DNA from: Blattamonas nauphoetae
Lineage: Eukaryota > Preaxostyla > Oxymonadida
DNA length: 64,000 nt
Direction of reading: 5' to 3'
NCBI GenBank assembly: GCA_033064195.1
Contig: JARBJD010000003.1
Location: 558,001-622,000 of the forward strand
The translations under genes were made by a program, and so were the position numbers. Below are positions 33,566-44,489 of this stretch, piece after piece (positions within the stretch are counted from its first letter, which is position 1; every line of letters begins with the position of its first letter). A model generated the notes under the pieces. It made no database searches, was not told where the DNA came from, and saw nothing but the letters and a program-made list of their open reading frames with translations.

Positions 33566-33878
33566 CAGTCTGAATAGTTCAAAGTCGAAATAAATAGTTC
33601 AAAGTCGAAATAAATAATTCAAAGTCGAAATAAATAATTCAAAGTCGAAAACTTTTTTTCCTTCAGCCTTCGAATTCACCACACAATTCACTCTATTTCT
33701 ACAGTGAACTTTTTGTACCAATGTGCTTTATCGGGTGAATACGTTTTTCAGGATTTACATCAATGCATTCATGCTTTCTGAAGTGATTTTGAGCTTTTTA
33801 GATGATAACAGGTACTTCATTGGTCTAAGAAAAAACAGACTGTGACACGCAAAAGGATAGTATGATTGAACGGACGTT
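33566..33878. mobile_element. Truncated copy of the 25283-type MITE
   Basis: Begins with CAGTCTGAATAGTTCAAAGT after a TA (33564-33565), followed by four tandem TTCAAAGTCGAA units. It then follows the interior of the 25283 copy to GATTGAACGGACGTTT. The right half is missing where the outer element's arm begins (33882). Confidence 0.8.
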
Positions 33879-34070
33879 TTTCTAGAGGTCAAAATATTTG
33901 AAAAATTTTTAAGAATTTAGGCCAAATGTTGATGTCATCAAAATGTCATTAATTCCTTTTAATACAAGATTCAAAAATGGTCAATCGGAATTGACTTTCA
34001 ACTTTGGTTTTCAACGATTTTTTCAATCGGGTTCTCTATTCGTTCTCTATCCTACTTCAGTGCCGGTCAG

Positions 34071-34375
34071 GCAAGCCTATGCCTACGAAGATATCGTGTC
34101 CAACAATCGAGAATAAACGCAAAAAAGATGATTAATGTGCTGACATGGACAAATGATCAAAATAAACAGTCAAATCACGGCTAAAACTCATCAAGGGCGT
34201 CTTGTGCCATCTTCTTCACATCCCGATCTCTGTCAGTGGTGAAATGCCACAGGTGCTCCAATATTTGGTCTGTTGCTGGTTTCTCAACAGCATGCCCCAA
34301 CAAAGCGAGTGCCTTCACAACATGGAAGCGCACATTCGGGATCCTGTCGTTGGTCAGATCAAAAAAGAGAGCTGG
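34071..34375 (-). pseudogene. C-terminal and 3'-UTR fragment of PP2A scaffold subunit A
   Basis: Minus-strand codons 34181-34375 read LTNDRIPNVRFHVVKALA through to DVKKMAQDALDEF and stop, nearly identical to the end of the intact gene at 48498-50519. The similarity continues about 110 bp into the 3' flank. Only the last HEAT repeat remains. It is a partial gene duplicate. Confidence 0.85.
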
Positions 34376-34702
34376 CGATAAGAGTTAGGAGAGACATTGG
34401 ATGAATGATCAGAACAAGAATATGTGAACCTCTAATTGATGTTCCTATCCAGAAAATGAAGAAAGAACAATAAAAATGTTGAGATAATCGGAAAAGACTC
34501 AGATTTTCATTGAATTGATTCTTTAAGAACCGGAGCAAGATGCTCGTTTTCCCAACTTGATGAAGGTGAGACAGATACATTGAAATGATGGATCCAGGAT
34601 AAGTAAGAGATGCAGATACCTCGTGATTCTCCAAGAATAACAACTTTGAAGACGTGAGTCTGTTTTGATTGATAAGTCATTTCTCAGGGGTCGATCAATT
34701 TC
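34376..34702. other. No gene; spacer between two PP2A-A fragments
   Basis: AT-rich sequence with no supported gene and no visible similarity to PP2A-A. It separates the inverted C-terminal fragment from the forward N-terminal exon. Confidence 0.4.
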
Positions 34703-34910
34703 ATGAAGGTGGAAGAGGAAGGATTGAGCCTGGTTGCAGGACTCATCGAACATCTCAAGTCAGATGATGAGGGAAAGCAGATACATGCAATTCACAACAT
34801 CAAGACTATTTCAGAAACATTTGGACCTGAAAGAACTCGGAATGAACTTATTCCGTTCTTGTTAGGTATCATATCTATCATTGTTAACCTTTTATTCCAT
34901 AACCCGGTCT
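34703..34910 (+). pseudogene. First exon of PP2A scaffold subunit A, duplicate fragment
   Basis: MKVEEEGLSLVAGLIEHL to NELIPFLL with the donor GTTAG/GTATCAT at 34865/34866, matching exon 1 and the start of intron 1 of the gene at 48498 with about ten amino-acid-level differences. No further exons follow; MITE sequence begins soon after. Together with 34071-34375 it shows that both ends of the gene were copied here, back to back. Confidence 0.85.
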
Positions 34911-35024
34911 CAAATCGAGAAATAATTGTTAATACATCGTGAAATGATATTAATCAAAGCTCCTGTTGAAAGATTGATAATTCCAGAAAAAAGCACCGAT
35001 TGGATATAGATGTTTCAATAAACC

Positions 35025-35580
35025 GAACTTTTCATAAACCCGTAACATGGGGCTTGAAAAATATACATTGGTCAAACTAAGAACAATAAAATTTTGTTCC
35101 GCGCCAAAACCCCTGTGTCGGGAGAAAACCTCAAAATACCCCCTTTTGCCCGATAAAAAAATCGTTTCGGTAATATCTTCACAACCCATGAACCGATTTC
35201 GATGGAATTTTTCACAAACACGTTTTTTTGGTGAAATGAACATTTCGAAAAAAATTTGGAGAAAAAATTCTGGATATTTGGGAAAATGGAAAAAAACCCA
35301 TATTTTTCTCGACAAAAAATTCTTAGAAAAAAATATCTTTTATTTTTTGAGCAGCTTTTGTCGAGAACTTTACGATCACAATGCCTTTTATTTGATTCAA
35401 AACGGATGGCTGGTTGTGGAGAAAAAAGGGGGAAAAGTTGAGAAAAATATGTGGATTCCTAAAGGAAACAGTATTTTGAGGTTTTCTCCCGACACAGGGG
35501 TTTCGGCGCGGAACCAAATTTTATTTTTCTTAGTTTGACCAATGTCTATTTTTCAAGCCCCATGTTACGGGTTTTTGAAT
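35025..35580. mobile_element. Inverted-repeat MITE related to 29376-29912
   Basis: Arms of about 110 bp (35029-35135 and 35465-35575), reading ACCCGTAACATGGGGCTTGA and complement, enclose an AT-rich core. The core shares CTTCACAACC, GAACCGATTT and TTCTTAGTTTGACCAA with the element at 29376. A further end of that family (GGTGACGCCAC followed by TA) stands at about 35616-35628, so this may be nested in a truncated relative. Confidence 0.65.
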
Positions 35581-35683
35581 ATGTACGGGTTATTGACACT
35601 ACTATTACAAGACACCGATTGGTGACGCCACTATGAATGTTGGTCTTCGGACTTTTGAATGATGTCAAAAATTCTGACCCACA

Positions 35684-35869
35684 TCATAACTTAACAGACC
35701 AAAAAGAGGAAAACCATTTGGATAAAAATGCAGCCTTGTCTTCTAGAGCTTCGTCGAATGTACGTTTCACCTTCACAAGGGTAAGAAGAGAGCAGTAAAT
35801 CTCCGACACTCGATCGGGCTGTAAGTTGAACGTACTCGATTTAACCCGCAACTCCGGATAAACCCACAC
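35684..35869 (-). pseudogene. Fragment of the ARM-like oxymonad-type family
   Basis: Minus-strand QPDRVSEIYCSLLTLVKVKR then TFDEALEDKAAFLSKW. This resembles the N-terminal repeat of the same ARM-like family as the pseudogene at 22025-23441. It is an isolated piece next to an interspersed repeat (35810-35925). Confidence 0.4.
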
Positions 35870-35925
35870 CCCGGATCTTGGACCCAGAATTCGGATATAT
35901 TCCCAGTTTCATCATTATTTTGAGG
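35810..35925 (-). repeat. Interspersed repeat, copy 2 of 15640-15740
   Basis: Reverse complement of the 15640-15740 repeat. It ends in GATGATGAAACTGGGAA and carries GGGTTTATCCGGAGTTGCGG. Confidence 0.65.
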
Positions 35926-36106
35926 TTTTTTCATATTATTTCATTAAAATCTGTTCTGGAGAATGCATAATCTCATGAAATGAACAAGAAAAGATGGTTT
36001 ATCAAGATCACAACAAAACAGGAACGAAACGAAATGTGGGTCGAACTCTTGGAAACGATGTTTCGAGAATTGGCGATTCTAACTCCACCTTCTCGTTTCT
36101 CCCTGC

Positions 36107-39100
36107 TCAATCACTCTCCTTCCTGCATCTCCTCCAAAATCGCTTCCGCTTCTTCTTCGTCTTCATTGCGCTGAGTGAGTGGGGAGCCGATGAGAGTTTG
36201 GAGCTGTCAGGAGTGAGGGAGTTTGAGGTCTGAACGTTGATGCATTCACTCAACAGTTTCTTCCGATGTGACTGCAATGTGATCGTGAATACAATAAATA
36301 TCGCCACAATTTAGATCAGCGCCACAAACGACGACAACCTCACAATCAATCCTGTCGGATGATACGTCATAGTGCGGCGGTCGGGGTGAAATGAATGGAA
36401 ATGTAACGAGTATGATCGACAGAGATTCACCCACTTGTCAAATCGCACAAGTCGCTGGTGATGAAATGTCGGTCGAAGAGGCGTGTCTGATGGCGAACGG
36501 AGATTGCTTGTCGAGCCAAGTCCTTCCTACGCAGCCCATCGAAGATGATGCCCAGCCGTTGGATCATCACACGGTGCTCCAGTTTGTGTGAGTCAATCTG
36601 TTCGTTTGTCAGCGAAGAGGTCTTCCCTCCCGCCTTCAGACGGTCCACCATGTTCTGCTCCTCTTCCCGGAACGCTCGCTTCGTCGCCTTCATCAGCACA
36701 TCCATCGCTGTCTCCTGCATCCCTGCGCTCTCGTGCTGCTCGTGCATCCGGATCACGCTGTTCGTGCATCAATCATCTTTTCTCTTTGGCCGTTGATTCC
36801 TTTGTTCCCGATCTTCATCGCATCGACAAACCGAATATAATTCCCATCGTCGGTGTCGAACGAGATCAGCTCGTCCAGTCGCCGATCCTCCAGTCTCATT
36901 CGCTTGAAAATTACGTACGGCTGAATCATGACAAATCGAAGGAAGAAGTACGCCACGACGAGCACAACCACGATGATCAGACGATTGCTCATGAAGATGT
37001 CTTTGTCAGCACCGCAGTCTTTGCACATTCGTTTCATCATGCTCATCGTCCCCTCACGCAGGTCCTTTCGCAGAGCAGAGTTCATGAAATGGAAGATCGG
37101 ATGGTTTTCGTTGAACTGTGATTCATCTTCCTCTTTCAGAAACTCTCCATACTGAAGAAAGCGCGAAACGAGAGACTGTAGCCCGACCAGTGTGTCATGT
37201 GATTCGTGCAGACGTTCATGGATCGGTTCTGCGATGCAGGAAGCCTTGTCAGTCATGCAATAGTCTCCTGGAACGAGCAGCTGCTCGATGTTGAAGTCGT
37301 TGTCGAATCGGGTGATGGTTCGAGCGTCGATCAGCTTGTCGTTTGTCAATGTGTCCGTTGTGGTGTCGAAGTGGGTGATGAGGCTGGTTTTGTGGAATTA
37401 ATCCAACGATCCTGACAGAAGTTTCAAGGTGTAGCTCCTGTACTGAGACAGATTGATCGTTGTCTCGACATGAGGCTGAATTGGTTGGGTGAGTGATGAG
37501 TTTGGGGAAGACGAGGAACGGCATGTCGAAGGCGAGGTTGAGAAGGAAGAAGTTTGAATTGGTCAGACAGATGGGGCGGATCGCTGCGAGAAGGATGTTG
37601 TCCACACTGTCTGTGAAGCTGTTGAACGAGAAATTGTTAGGAACCATGTAACCAACCAGCAGCCCAAAAACGAGGACAACGTGAGAGACCATGATAATCT
37701 TCGTCACGATTGGGATCCCGCTGTGGATGGTCTTGTGACCAGCGATCAGATCTTCCACTGCGTTCTCGAATGCCTCTTCCCACTCCGCGTCGTCTCGCCG
37801 AGTTTGATGGTCGTCATCCTCGTCCCGCTGCGTCAGAAGGGAGCGAGCGGTGAACTGTCCAAATCCGAAGTCTGTTTTCGTCTCGACTGGTGGTTGTGTT
37901 GGCTGGTTGAGCGAGAACTGAGTGACAGTGGGATTCAACGATGGTGAGAATGGAGCTCCTGTTGTTGGTCAAACAAATCCAGTTGTGTACGAGGTGGATG
38001 AGTTGTAGTGAGTTAGTGATGGAAGTATGTCTCCGCTGTACACGTCAGAGTGATTGTAAGGCGAGTCTCTTCCCCTCCCATCCAATCTCAGCTGTAGGAG
38101 AGGAACGCTTTTTGACCTTCGAAGACAAGTGACGAGTGGTCGGAGTTTAAAGGTTTCGGTTCGGATGAGGATTCGAATGTGTCGTTCTGGGCAGGTGTGC
38201 TGGACATTTCTGGATTGTTCTCGTCACGTTCGCTTCGTTCGTCGTTGACTCCATCTTCCACCATCTCTTCGGAGTCTTGTTCCTCTTTCTCCAACCCGTT
38301 GTCCTCCTCCTCTTCTTCTTCGTCCATCCGAGTTGTCGTGTAGTCCCCTCCATCCTCCGTCACCCAGTGAGAGGAAGGTGTACGACACAATCATCGCAAT
38401 CAGCATGACGGCCGCCAGGAGAGCCACCATCAAATTGAAGAGTGTCCGCATTGGCACGCTGGCATTGTCGGCATATGCGACGAGTGCTCGCTATCCTCCT
38501 TCAAACAGTTGATGGTATGAATTGTACTGACACGAGATAATTCGAGAGTGGACTTCCTTGAACTCATCGGCACGTCTTTCATCGCTCCAATTTGCGTGGA
38601 CAGCTGAGCCAAGTCTGCAACGAGGTTCAGAAACGATCTGTCGGCTGTCGTGACATCGATGGTGGGGTTGGTCGTGGCGTCGAAGAAGGCGGTGGCGACA
38701 GGAATGTCCACATACTCCCACATTTCGTTCTCGACGTCGCTGTCATACACGGTCTTCATCAGAGATGTCATTGTGTGTCCGTAACTGGTGAAATATGGGA
38801 GGAGGGACGTCACAATGTCGAATGTCTTGTTCATGTCTTCCGCTTTGGTCATATCCCATACAAATTCGTTCCCACATCGCCGATGAAGCTGAGAGCGTTG
38901 ATGAAGGAAGATGCCTTTGATGTTCCCGCTCTTCTTCGAGCAAAGTACTGCGATGTCGTTTGGGTGCTGGCTGAGAAGCTGCTCATAACTCTTTTTCGAC
39001 GACGCTTCCGCTCTCACGACTTGGGTCTGATGTTTCTTGGAGAAGAGAGAAATACGGTCTTTGTTTCCTCATATTTTCGTAAAACTCGATTTGAGCGTCG

Positions 39101-39866
39101 CTGGCGTCTTCTCTGTCGTTTTCTGCGATTTGAAGATGCATTTTCAGGTTCAGTTCCATTGACTCTCCTCCCCCACTCCCGTTCTCTGCTGATTCGCCCT
39201 TCATCACGCAATGAATCAGAAATCGTGTTGTAATACCAGGTCTTGCCTTTCTGCATGCAGCATCATGACTTGTGCCTTCATTCGGTTCTCCGAAACCGTT
39301 TGGAGAAACAGGGCGTAATCTGCAAGAAGAGCATTGTCCTCCTTTCAGTGCATGACAGAGAAAGCATGTATTCTGTCTGCAAATTGTGTCAGCGGGAGTA
39401 AACGGATTTTTTCGTGGAACATGCACCGAACTGTTGGTTCCACACCCTTCCTTCCCACATGTTGTCTCAGTCTGCATTTCCATTCTTCCGATGCTAAATC
39501 AAATCAGGGCAGCACTTCGTTGCCTTTGGTTTTTGTCACGCCCCAGGTACGCCGTTCTTGAACCTTCAGAGGAAGGAGGAAGTGGATCGAGAGTCTAATC
39601 TCTCCCCCAACCTAAATAATCCCAAAAATGATTGTTCCAATAATCTGTCCCGTTCCAGAATCAACCAGGAAGTCGATTTCAAGGCCAAGTCGAAGTGTTC
39701 CAAAAACACTGAAATGAAGCATGAGGAAGTTCGATAAACGCGAGTAGAATGGTTGCATAATCCCCGCAAGAATAATCCCTGCTGCTGTTCCAACGCTCAC
39801 CACGGCACGCCAGAACGCGTAGTCCATCAGTAGTCGCTGGCAAAAGACGAGACCCATCGCCAGCAC
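36107..39866 (-). pseudogene. TmcB-like multi-pass membrane protein, frame-disrupted
   Basis: Minus-strand pieces follow the layout of TmcB ('tiny macrocysts protein B') relatives of oxymonads. Hydrophobic segments come first with RLGLEIDFLVDSGTGQIIG (39612-39866), then a Cys-rich stretch and the helical repeat EFYENMRKQRPYFSLLQE (near 39060). SSKKSYEQLLSQHPNDIAVL follows (near 38980), then a long extracellular-type region and several membrane segments (NLMVALLAAVMLIAMIVSYT near 38420, LIIVVVLVVAYFFLRF near 36970). The frame changes between EFYENMRK and SSKKSYEQ, and again downstream, in ways short introns do not explain. TmcB proteins are large and poorly understood, some with PAS domains; no PAS domain is visible. 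The assignment rests on motif recall. Confidence 0.5.
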
Positions 39867-39869
39867 CGC

Positions 39870-40230
39870 TATGCATGTCCGGAACTTTCCTAAAGTAACA
39901 ATACATTAGACACCTCGTTTTGGGTTGCTTCGAACGATGAAAAGTGGGGACATCATCACCGCCGAAAAATAGAGGTCAAGAAAGCAGATTGTCACACTTT
40001 CAGTGACTATGCTCAGTGTGTCTGCAGCGCTCTAACAGATCGTACCAAGAGCTCGGTAGAGAGGGTCTGAGCCGTGCAGTGCGTTGGAGCAGTCGAATAC
40101 ATTGATTGAGAAGGTGTCGAACTGAATGAGAGACACTTGAAAGATAAACAAGAAAAGAAGTGTTGTACCGGAAAAAATCCAGGGTAGGAGAGCTGTTTCC
40201 TCCAAGGGTTGTGGTTCTCTTCGAGAGTAA
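39870..40230. other. No gene recognised
   Basis: Mixed sequence with short minus-strand frames (40013-40258) lacking recognisable domains. Part may be the decayed N-terminus of the TmcB-like gene; the rest abuts an interspersed repeat. Confidence 0.3.
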
Positions 40231-40450
40231 CCTTCGAACCTGGTTGATTCATTTTCATTTTTCAAATCGTCCCACAATGAGCACTTTTGAAATGAAGACA
40301 CCAGATTTAGAGGTAAAAATGTGGATTTTGAATGCAATATTGGTCCACACCGGATTGCCGTAATATGAACACTTGAGGTGACTTCGGTTGTTAGCACATG
40401 GAGTTGCGGGTTTTCCCGAAGTTGCGGGTTTATCCGATGATGTTGAAGAC
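40230..40450 (-). repeat. Interspersed repeat, copy 2 of 13050-13290
   Basis: Reverse complement of the 13050-13290 repeat, with AACATCATCGGATAAACCCG, AACCGAAGTCACCTCAAG and TGTGGGACGATTTGAAAAA. It contains two tandem GTTGCGGGTTTNNCCGA units. Confidence 0.7.
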
Positions 40451-40808
40451 ATTTGGCACGGTGGGGTAATATGCATTCCGAATGTCGAAGTTAAGGAACA
40501 CTTCGATCGGCACGTCCATCGTCTGACGAGGAATGTTCTCCTCACGCCGGACAAGTCCTTTCTTCTCATGGACTGAAAAGAAATAAAGGGACGTTTCTCT
40601 GAATCTGATGTCAAAAAGCGGAGATGTTGATGTCTTACAAAATGGGACCTGGGTTACAATGCGTATTGAATGTAGTTCACGAAATGAATTGTGTATCTGG
40701 ACATCATCTGATGTTTGAATTCCCGCCCCTCTTTTTGCAACTTTCCTCCAGCTCCTGACTAACTTCTCGCTTTCAGACGCTTTACTGTGTCTTATCCATC
40801 TCGGAGAA

Positions 40809-41257
40809 ATGGGCAGTCCGGGAGGGATGACAGGAGCAGATTGGAATCTCTTCTCATCAAACATCTTTTCTTATTCTCCCATCACATCCACAACCAAATT
40901 CACTGAGCCAGTGTTTATTCAACTTCGAGATATCACCACATTCAATGACTGGTTCCTCTACTTGAGAGTATGTCTCATTTCTCCTTTATCCATCATGTTC
41001 TTGAAGGAACGAACTCCTCGGACAGTGATATCTCCCTCAGGTTTCTGCTTCTTCTTCATTCACTTCATTTTTCAGTCTTTTCATCACCTGTTTTCCTGTC
41101 ACAGCCTTATTCATCTTTCTTTACATCACCTGCGCTGGGTGAACAGATCGGTCCATTTGACACCGTCCACAACGGAATGCTGTATCAACTTTGGAATATG
41201 ATACCTGAAGCCGAACGTAAAGAACTTGTTCGTGTTCAGGACATTGTAGGCGAATGA
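40809..41257 (+). CDS. Small spliced hypothetical protein
   Basis: The ATG at 40809 opens MGSPGGMTGADWNLFSSN to WFLYLR, donor GTATGT at about 40969. A short exon reads ERTPRTVISPS (41006-41040), donor GTTTCTG. The last exon after TTTTTCAG (about 41076) reads VFSSPVFLSQPYSSFF to RVQDIVGE, ending at a TGA (41255-41257). The phases fit and give about 129 residues. No domain is recognised. The upstream sequence ends in CTTTCAG at about 40777, so the true start may lie in an earlier exon. It may be one of the few intact genes in the middle region, or the end of a longer one. Confidence 0.4.
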
Positions 41258-41399
41258 GATAATGATCTGGGTGACATGCTTCTTTCATGATTCAAAATGA
41301 GTCTTTATTCATCTTTTTTTGTCTGGTGGCCAATTTTTTTTCGGATATCTCCGTATCGATCGTGTTTTCTAGAAAATTAATACCTGATTCTCCCTAATG

Positions 41400-41990
41400 T
41401 GTTAGTGATGTCTCGATCTGTGCAAAATTTTTTCCGAGACATTCGCCGGAATGGAAAAGACTGAAAATGGATCCAGCCACGTTGGTCCGACAAATAGAAT
41501 CCGCTGAACGAACGTCAGAACAAAATGAAAATCGACTTGCTGAGCTCCAAACGGAAACAAACGATATCAGTGGGTTAACGACCAAACGCAAACCACAATT
41601 TCGAAATTAGAATGGATTGATCTTTCATGGTTCCGGAAAATACAAAAAAACAATTGTTAAGAGAGCTCTGTATATCGAAGAAGACAATTACGTAATCCTT
41701 AAATGTTTTTGGTTGTATATTCGTCCCAGTAAATTGGTGATTCTGCCACCACTTTCGTACAACCCCGGGAAGACATAAATTGAAAAGGGGTGATCACTGG
41801 AAAGGACAGTATCCGTTGTCTTCTCCATCATCGTCTCGGTTGTCTTCTTAGATTCCCGAGAGTATTGGTTTCTTGAAAATTAAAACAAAACAAATCTTTT
41901 TTCATGTCACGAATGAGATCAATCCATACTAATTTTGAAATTGTGGTTTGCGTTTGGTCGTTAACCCACTGATATTGATTCGAATCAAAA
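41400..41990. repeat. Coiled-coil fragment at one arm of a short inverted repeat
   Basis: The plus strand near 41468-41608 reads DPATLVRQIESAERTSEQNE then LAELQTETNDISG, a coiled-coil fragment. Its last 60 bp (41562-41625) recur inverted at 41911-41980 (AGTGGGTTAACGACCAAACG). The 285 bp between have no gene. Confidence 0.45.
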
Positions 41991-42090
41991 TGCGTCTGTA
42001 CTTTTTCCAAAGATGTGATGATAATCAGTTAAGCGCAAATATTGTAAAGGTGTCAAATACCTTCCATGTCCTATGGTTTGAGCCCGATAC

Positions 42091-43216
42091 AGTCCTTTCC
42101 AAAAAGTTGATCAGGTGTTTCAAAAAGATGACTGATCGACTGGATACCCTCGCCCACAATACTGATTTTCCTCTCCTGACCACTTTCCACCCCTGACTCA
42201 CCTCTCGTTTTAGAATACCTAGATGGACAGATAGTGACAAAAAAGATGGTCTGTCTTATTTTTCGCAAAACATGTGCACATTTTGTCGAGATTTTCTGAC
42301 CACTTTTTTCATTCCAGATTTTGCTCTCATTATTCATCTTTCTCTCCAGCAGAACAAAATTCTTAATTAACACACAATATTATTCTGTGCCCCGCATTTT
42401 CCCCACTGCCACAGTTGTATTCTCTGACATAACATCTGAGATTGACGAAATGGATGTTGTGACATCACTACGGATTGAAACATCGACACAAAGCGAGATG
42501 AGAGAATTCGAGAAGAGGATAAATGCATAGAAGATGTGATCGAGTCTACAGAGAGATATTGGCAGTGTTCTGATGGTGTGAACAGCTCCGATCTTGATGT
42601 TGTGAACAACTGATCATTTTGCAGGAACAAGTTGAGATAAATGCCTAATATGATAAGAGTAAGATAGAACACTCGTGAAAGTCAGATTACTATCCAGTGG
42701 AGAGAGACAATCAGATCGAGGGTTTCAAGATTGATTTTGAGCTGATAGTCCCTTCTACTACCAGATAGTTTTTCGTACCAGGATCGATAGACTGAGATTG
42801 AGATTATGAATGACGTGAAAAATCCATAAACTCGCATACACATCAAATTGTCGACGCTGAATGACTGTGATCGACAGGTCAGAGAATACAACTGTGGCAG
42901 TGGGGAAAATGCGGGGCACCGAATAATATTGTGTGTTAATTAAGAATTTTGTTCTGCTGGAGAGAAAGATGAATAATGAGAGCAAAATCTGGAATGAAAA
43001 AAGTGGTCAGAAAATCTCCACAAAATGTGCACATGTTTTGCGAAAAATAAGACAGACCATCTTTTTTGTCACTATCTGTCCATCTAGGTATTCTAAAACG
43101 AGAGATGAGTCAGGGGTGGAAAGTGGTCAGGAGAGGAAAATCAGTATTGTGGGCGAGGGTATCAACTCGATCAACCATCTTTTTGAAACACCTGATCAAC
43201 TTTTTGGAAAGGACTG
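42091..43216. mobile_element. Long-TIR Tc1/mariner-like foldback element
   Basis: Inverted arms of about 340 bp (42091-42430 and 42877-43216) begin CAGTCCTTTCCAAAAAGTTG and are flanked by TA (42089-42090 and 43217-43218). The arms are about 97 percent identical. The 446-bp interior has no open transposase frame. CAGT ends with TA duplications match Tc1/mariner mobilisation; the very long arms would form a stable hairpin. Confidence 0.88.
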
Positions 43217-43499
43217 TACAGAATTGTCCAATCGTGTCCAAATGTGGGCTGATCGACCTCATTTCGACAATTTTCGCGGTTTTCATCAAAATAGGGTGAA
43301 AAAATGCGATTTAAATGATTCTAAAACAAAAAATGTGCATCATTATCACAACTTTCTCCTCATTTTCTTGAAGCATCTCTGAAAGGATGAAGAACAATGG
43401 AGAGATAGACCCTACCCATTCCCAGATAACATCCTTCTGAAGTATTCTCCTGTTTGTCGATAATTTTCTTCTTTATTTACGAATAGATCTCATATTCAA

Positions 43500-44420
43500 T
43501 GCGCAACACCCACGATCACATCGTCAACTCGATCGAGAGTGACGAACGGATCGTACACCCCAGGAAGAAAGGGCAAAGAAAGTGAGGATGATGAAAGAAA
43601 TGAGCCAGAAGTCAAACAAAAACGAGAAAGAGTCGACAGAACCAAGAATGGAAGCGATAAAAAGCATGAAGAGAGAGCGAGCAGTGAAGAGGAAAAAGAG
43701 AAGTGGAAGATGGAGGACATTGACGTGTGCACCTTATTTATTCTCACCATGGCAAAGCCGTCCATCATCCAGCCCTTACCACTAGATCCGGTGAAAATGA
43801 ACACACACCGCATATTTCTTTTGATCGGACTGGGGTTGACCAGAGGTGCCCACCCATGTCGCATCATTCAACAATGATGCCTCTTTCCCGTCACTCCAAT
43901 CTCCGTCGCCAGGCCCTGTTGTATTCAAGCTTGACTTTTCCATTCGAACCAAATATTCTGTTTCAGCCGCGTGGCTCACAAAACTCTTCGGAGAATGTCT
44001 CTCCACTTATCATAGTAGCAACAGCCTCACCTTTTACTCGCAATCACCCCAGCCATTCGTTCTCTACATCGTCCCCATGATCATCGCCCTCCTCAAAAGT
44101 CATCTTTACTCCGAAGAACAAACAAGTCACATCACTGCTCACATAACAATCGTCACCATCATTCAGTGTATTTGTGAGTTCGTCTCACCCTCTACATAGG
44201 ACGGTTCGTGTCCCTTCAGAACCGAAACAAAAAGCAAAGGGAACAGCTCGTCGGATATCATCTCAACTCCAAAGTCGATATCCACTCCCTCCCTCCCCCA
44301 ATTAAATCCAAACATTTCCTCTTCAACACTCAAGGACGAGCCTCTGATCCAAAGAACGAAACTCACTCCAACGTCAAATGCATTTAGTCCCCGTCTCGAA
44401 TTCAGCAACAATCAGAAGAT
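43500..44420 (+). pseudogene. Low-complexity charged coding remnant
   Basis: A plus-strand frame from 43539 reads a Lys/Glu/Arg-rich segment (GRKGKESEDDERNEPEVKQK) to PSIIQPLPLDP, then breaks. Another frame (43846-44199) reads LTKLFGECLSTYHSSNSL and a hydrophobic stretch. No domain is visible. It directly precedes the poly(A) polymerase remnant and could be its decayed N-terminus. Confidence 0.3.
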
Positions 44421-44489
44421 GGAGACTCTTTTGACTTCCATCCAAGTTCCTCTTTCGCAATTGTTTCTTCTTTCTCGCAATTTCTTCCA

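Larger units (their letters stand above)
32629..34047. mobile_element. TA-flanked element with long inverted ends and nested insertions
   Basis: Inverted repeats of about 175 bp (32629-32805 and 33882-34047) start GAGAACGAATAGAGAACCCG and are flanked by TA (32627-32628 and 34048-34049). The 1.4-kb interval contains a smaller TA-flanked element with a tRNA-like module (33244-33425) and a truncated copy of the 25283-type MITE (33566-33878), so it has been a repeated insertion target. No transposase frame is present. Confidence 0.8.
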
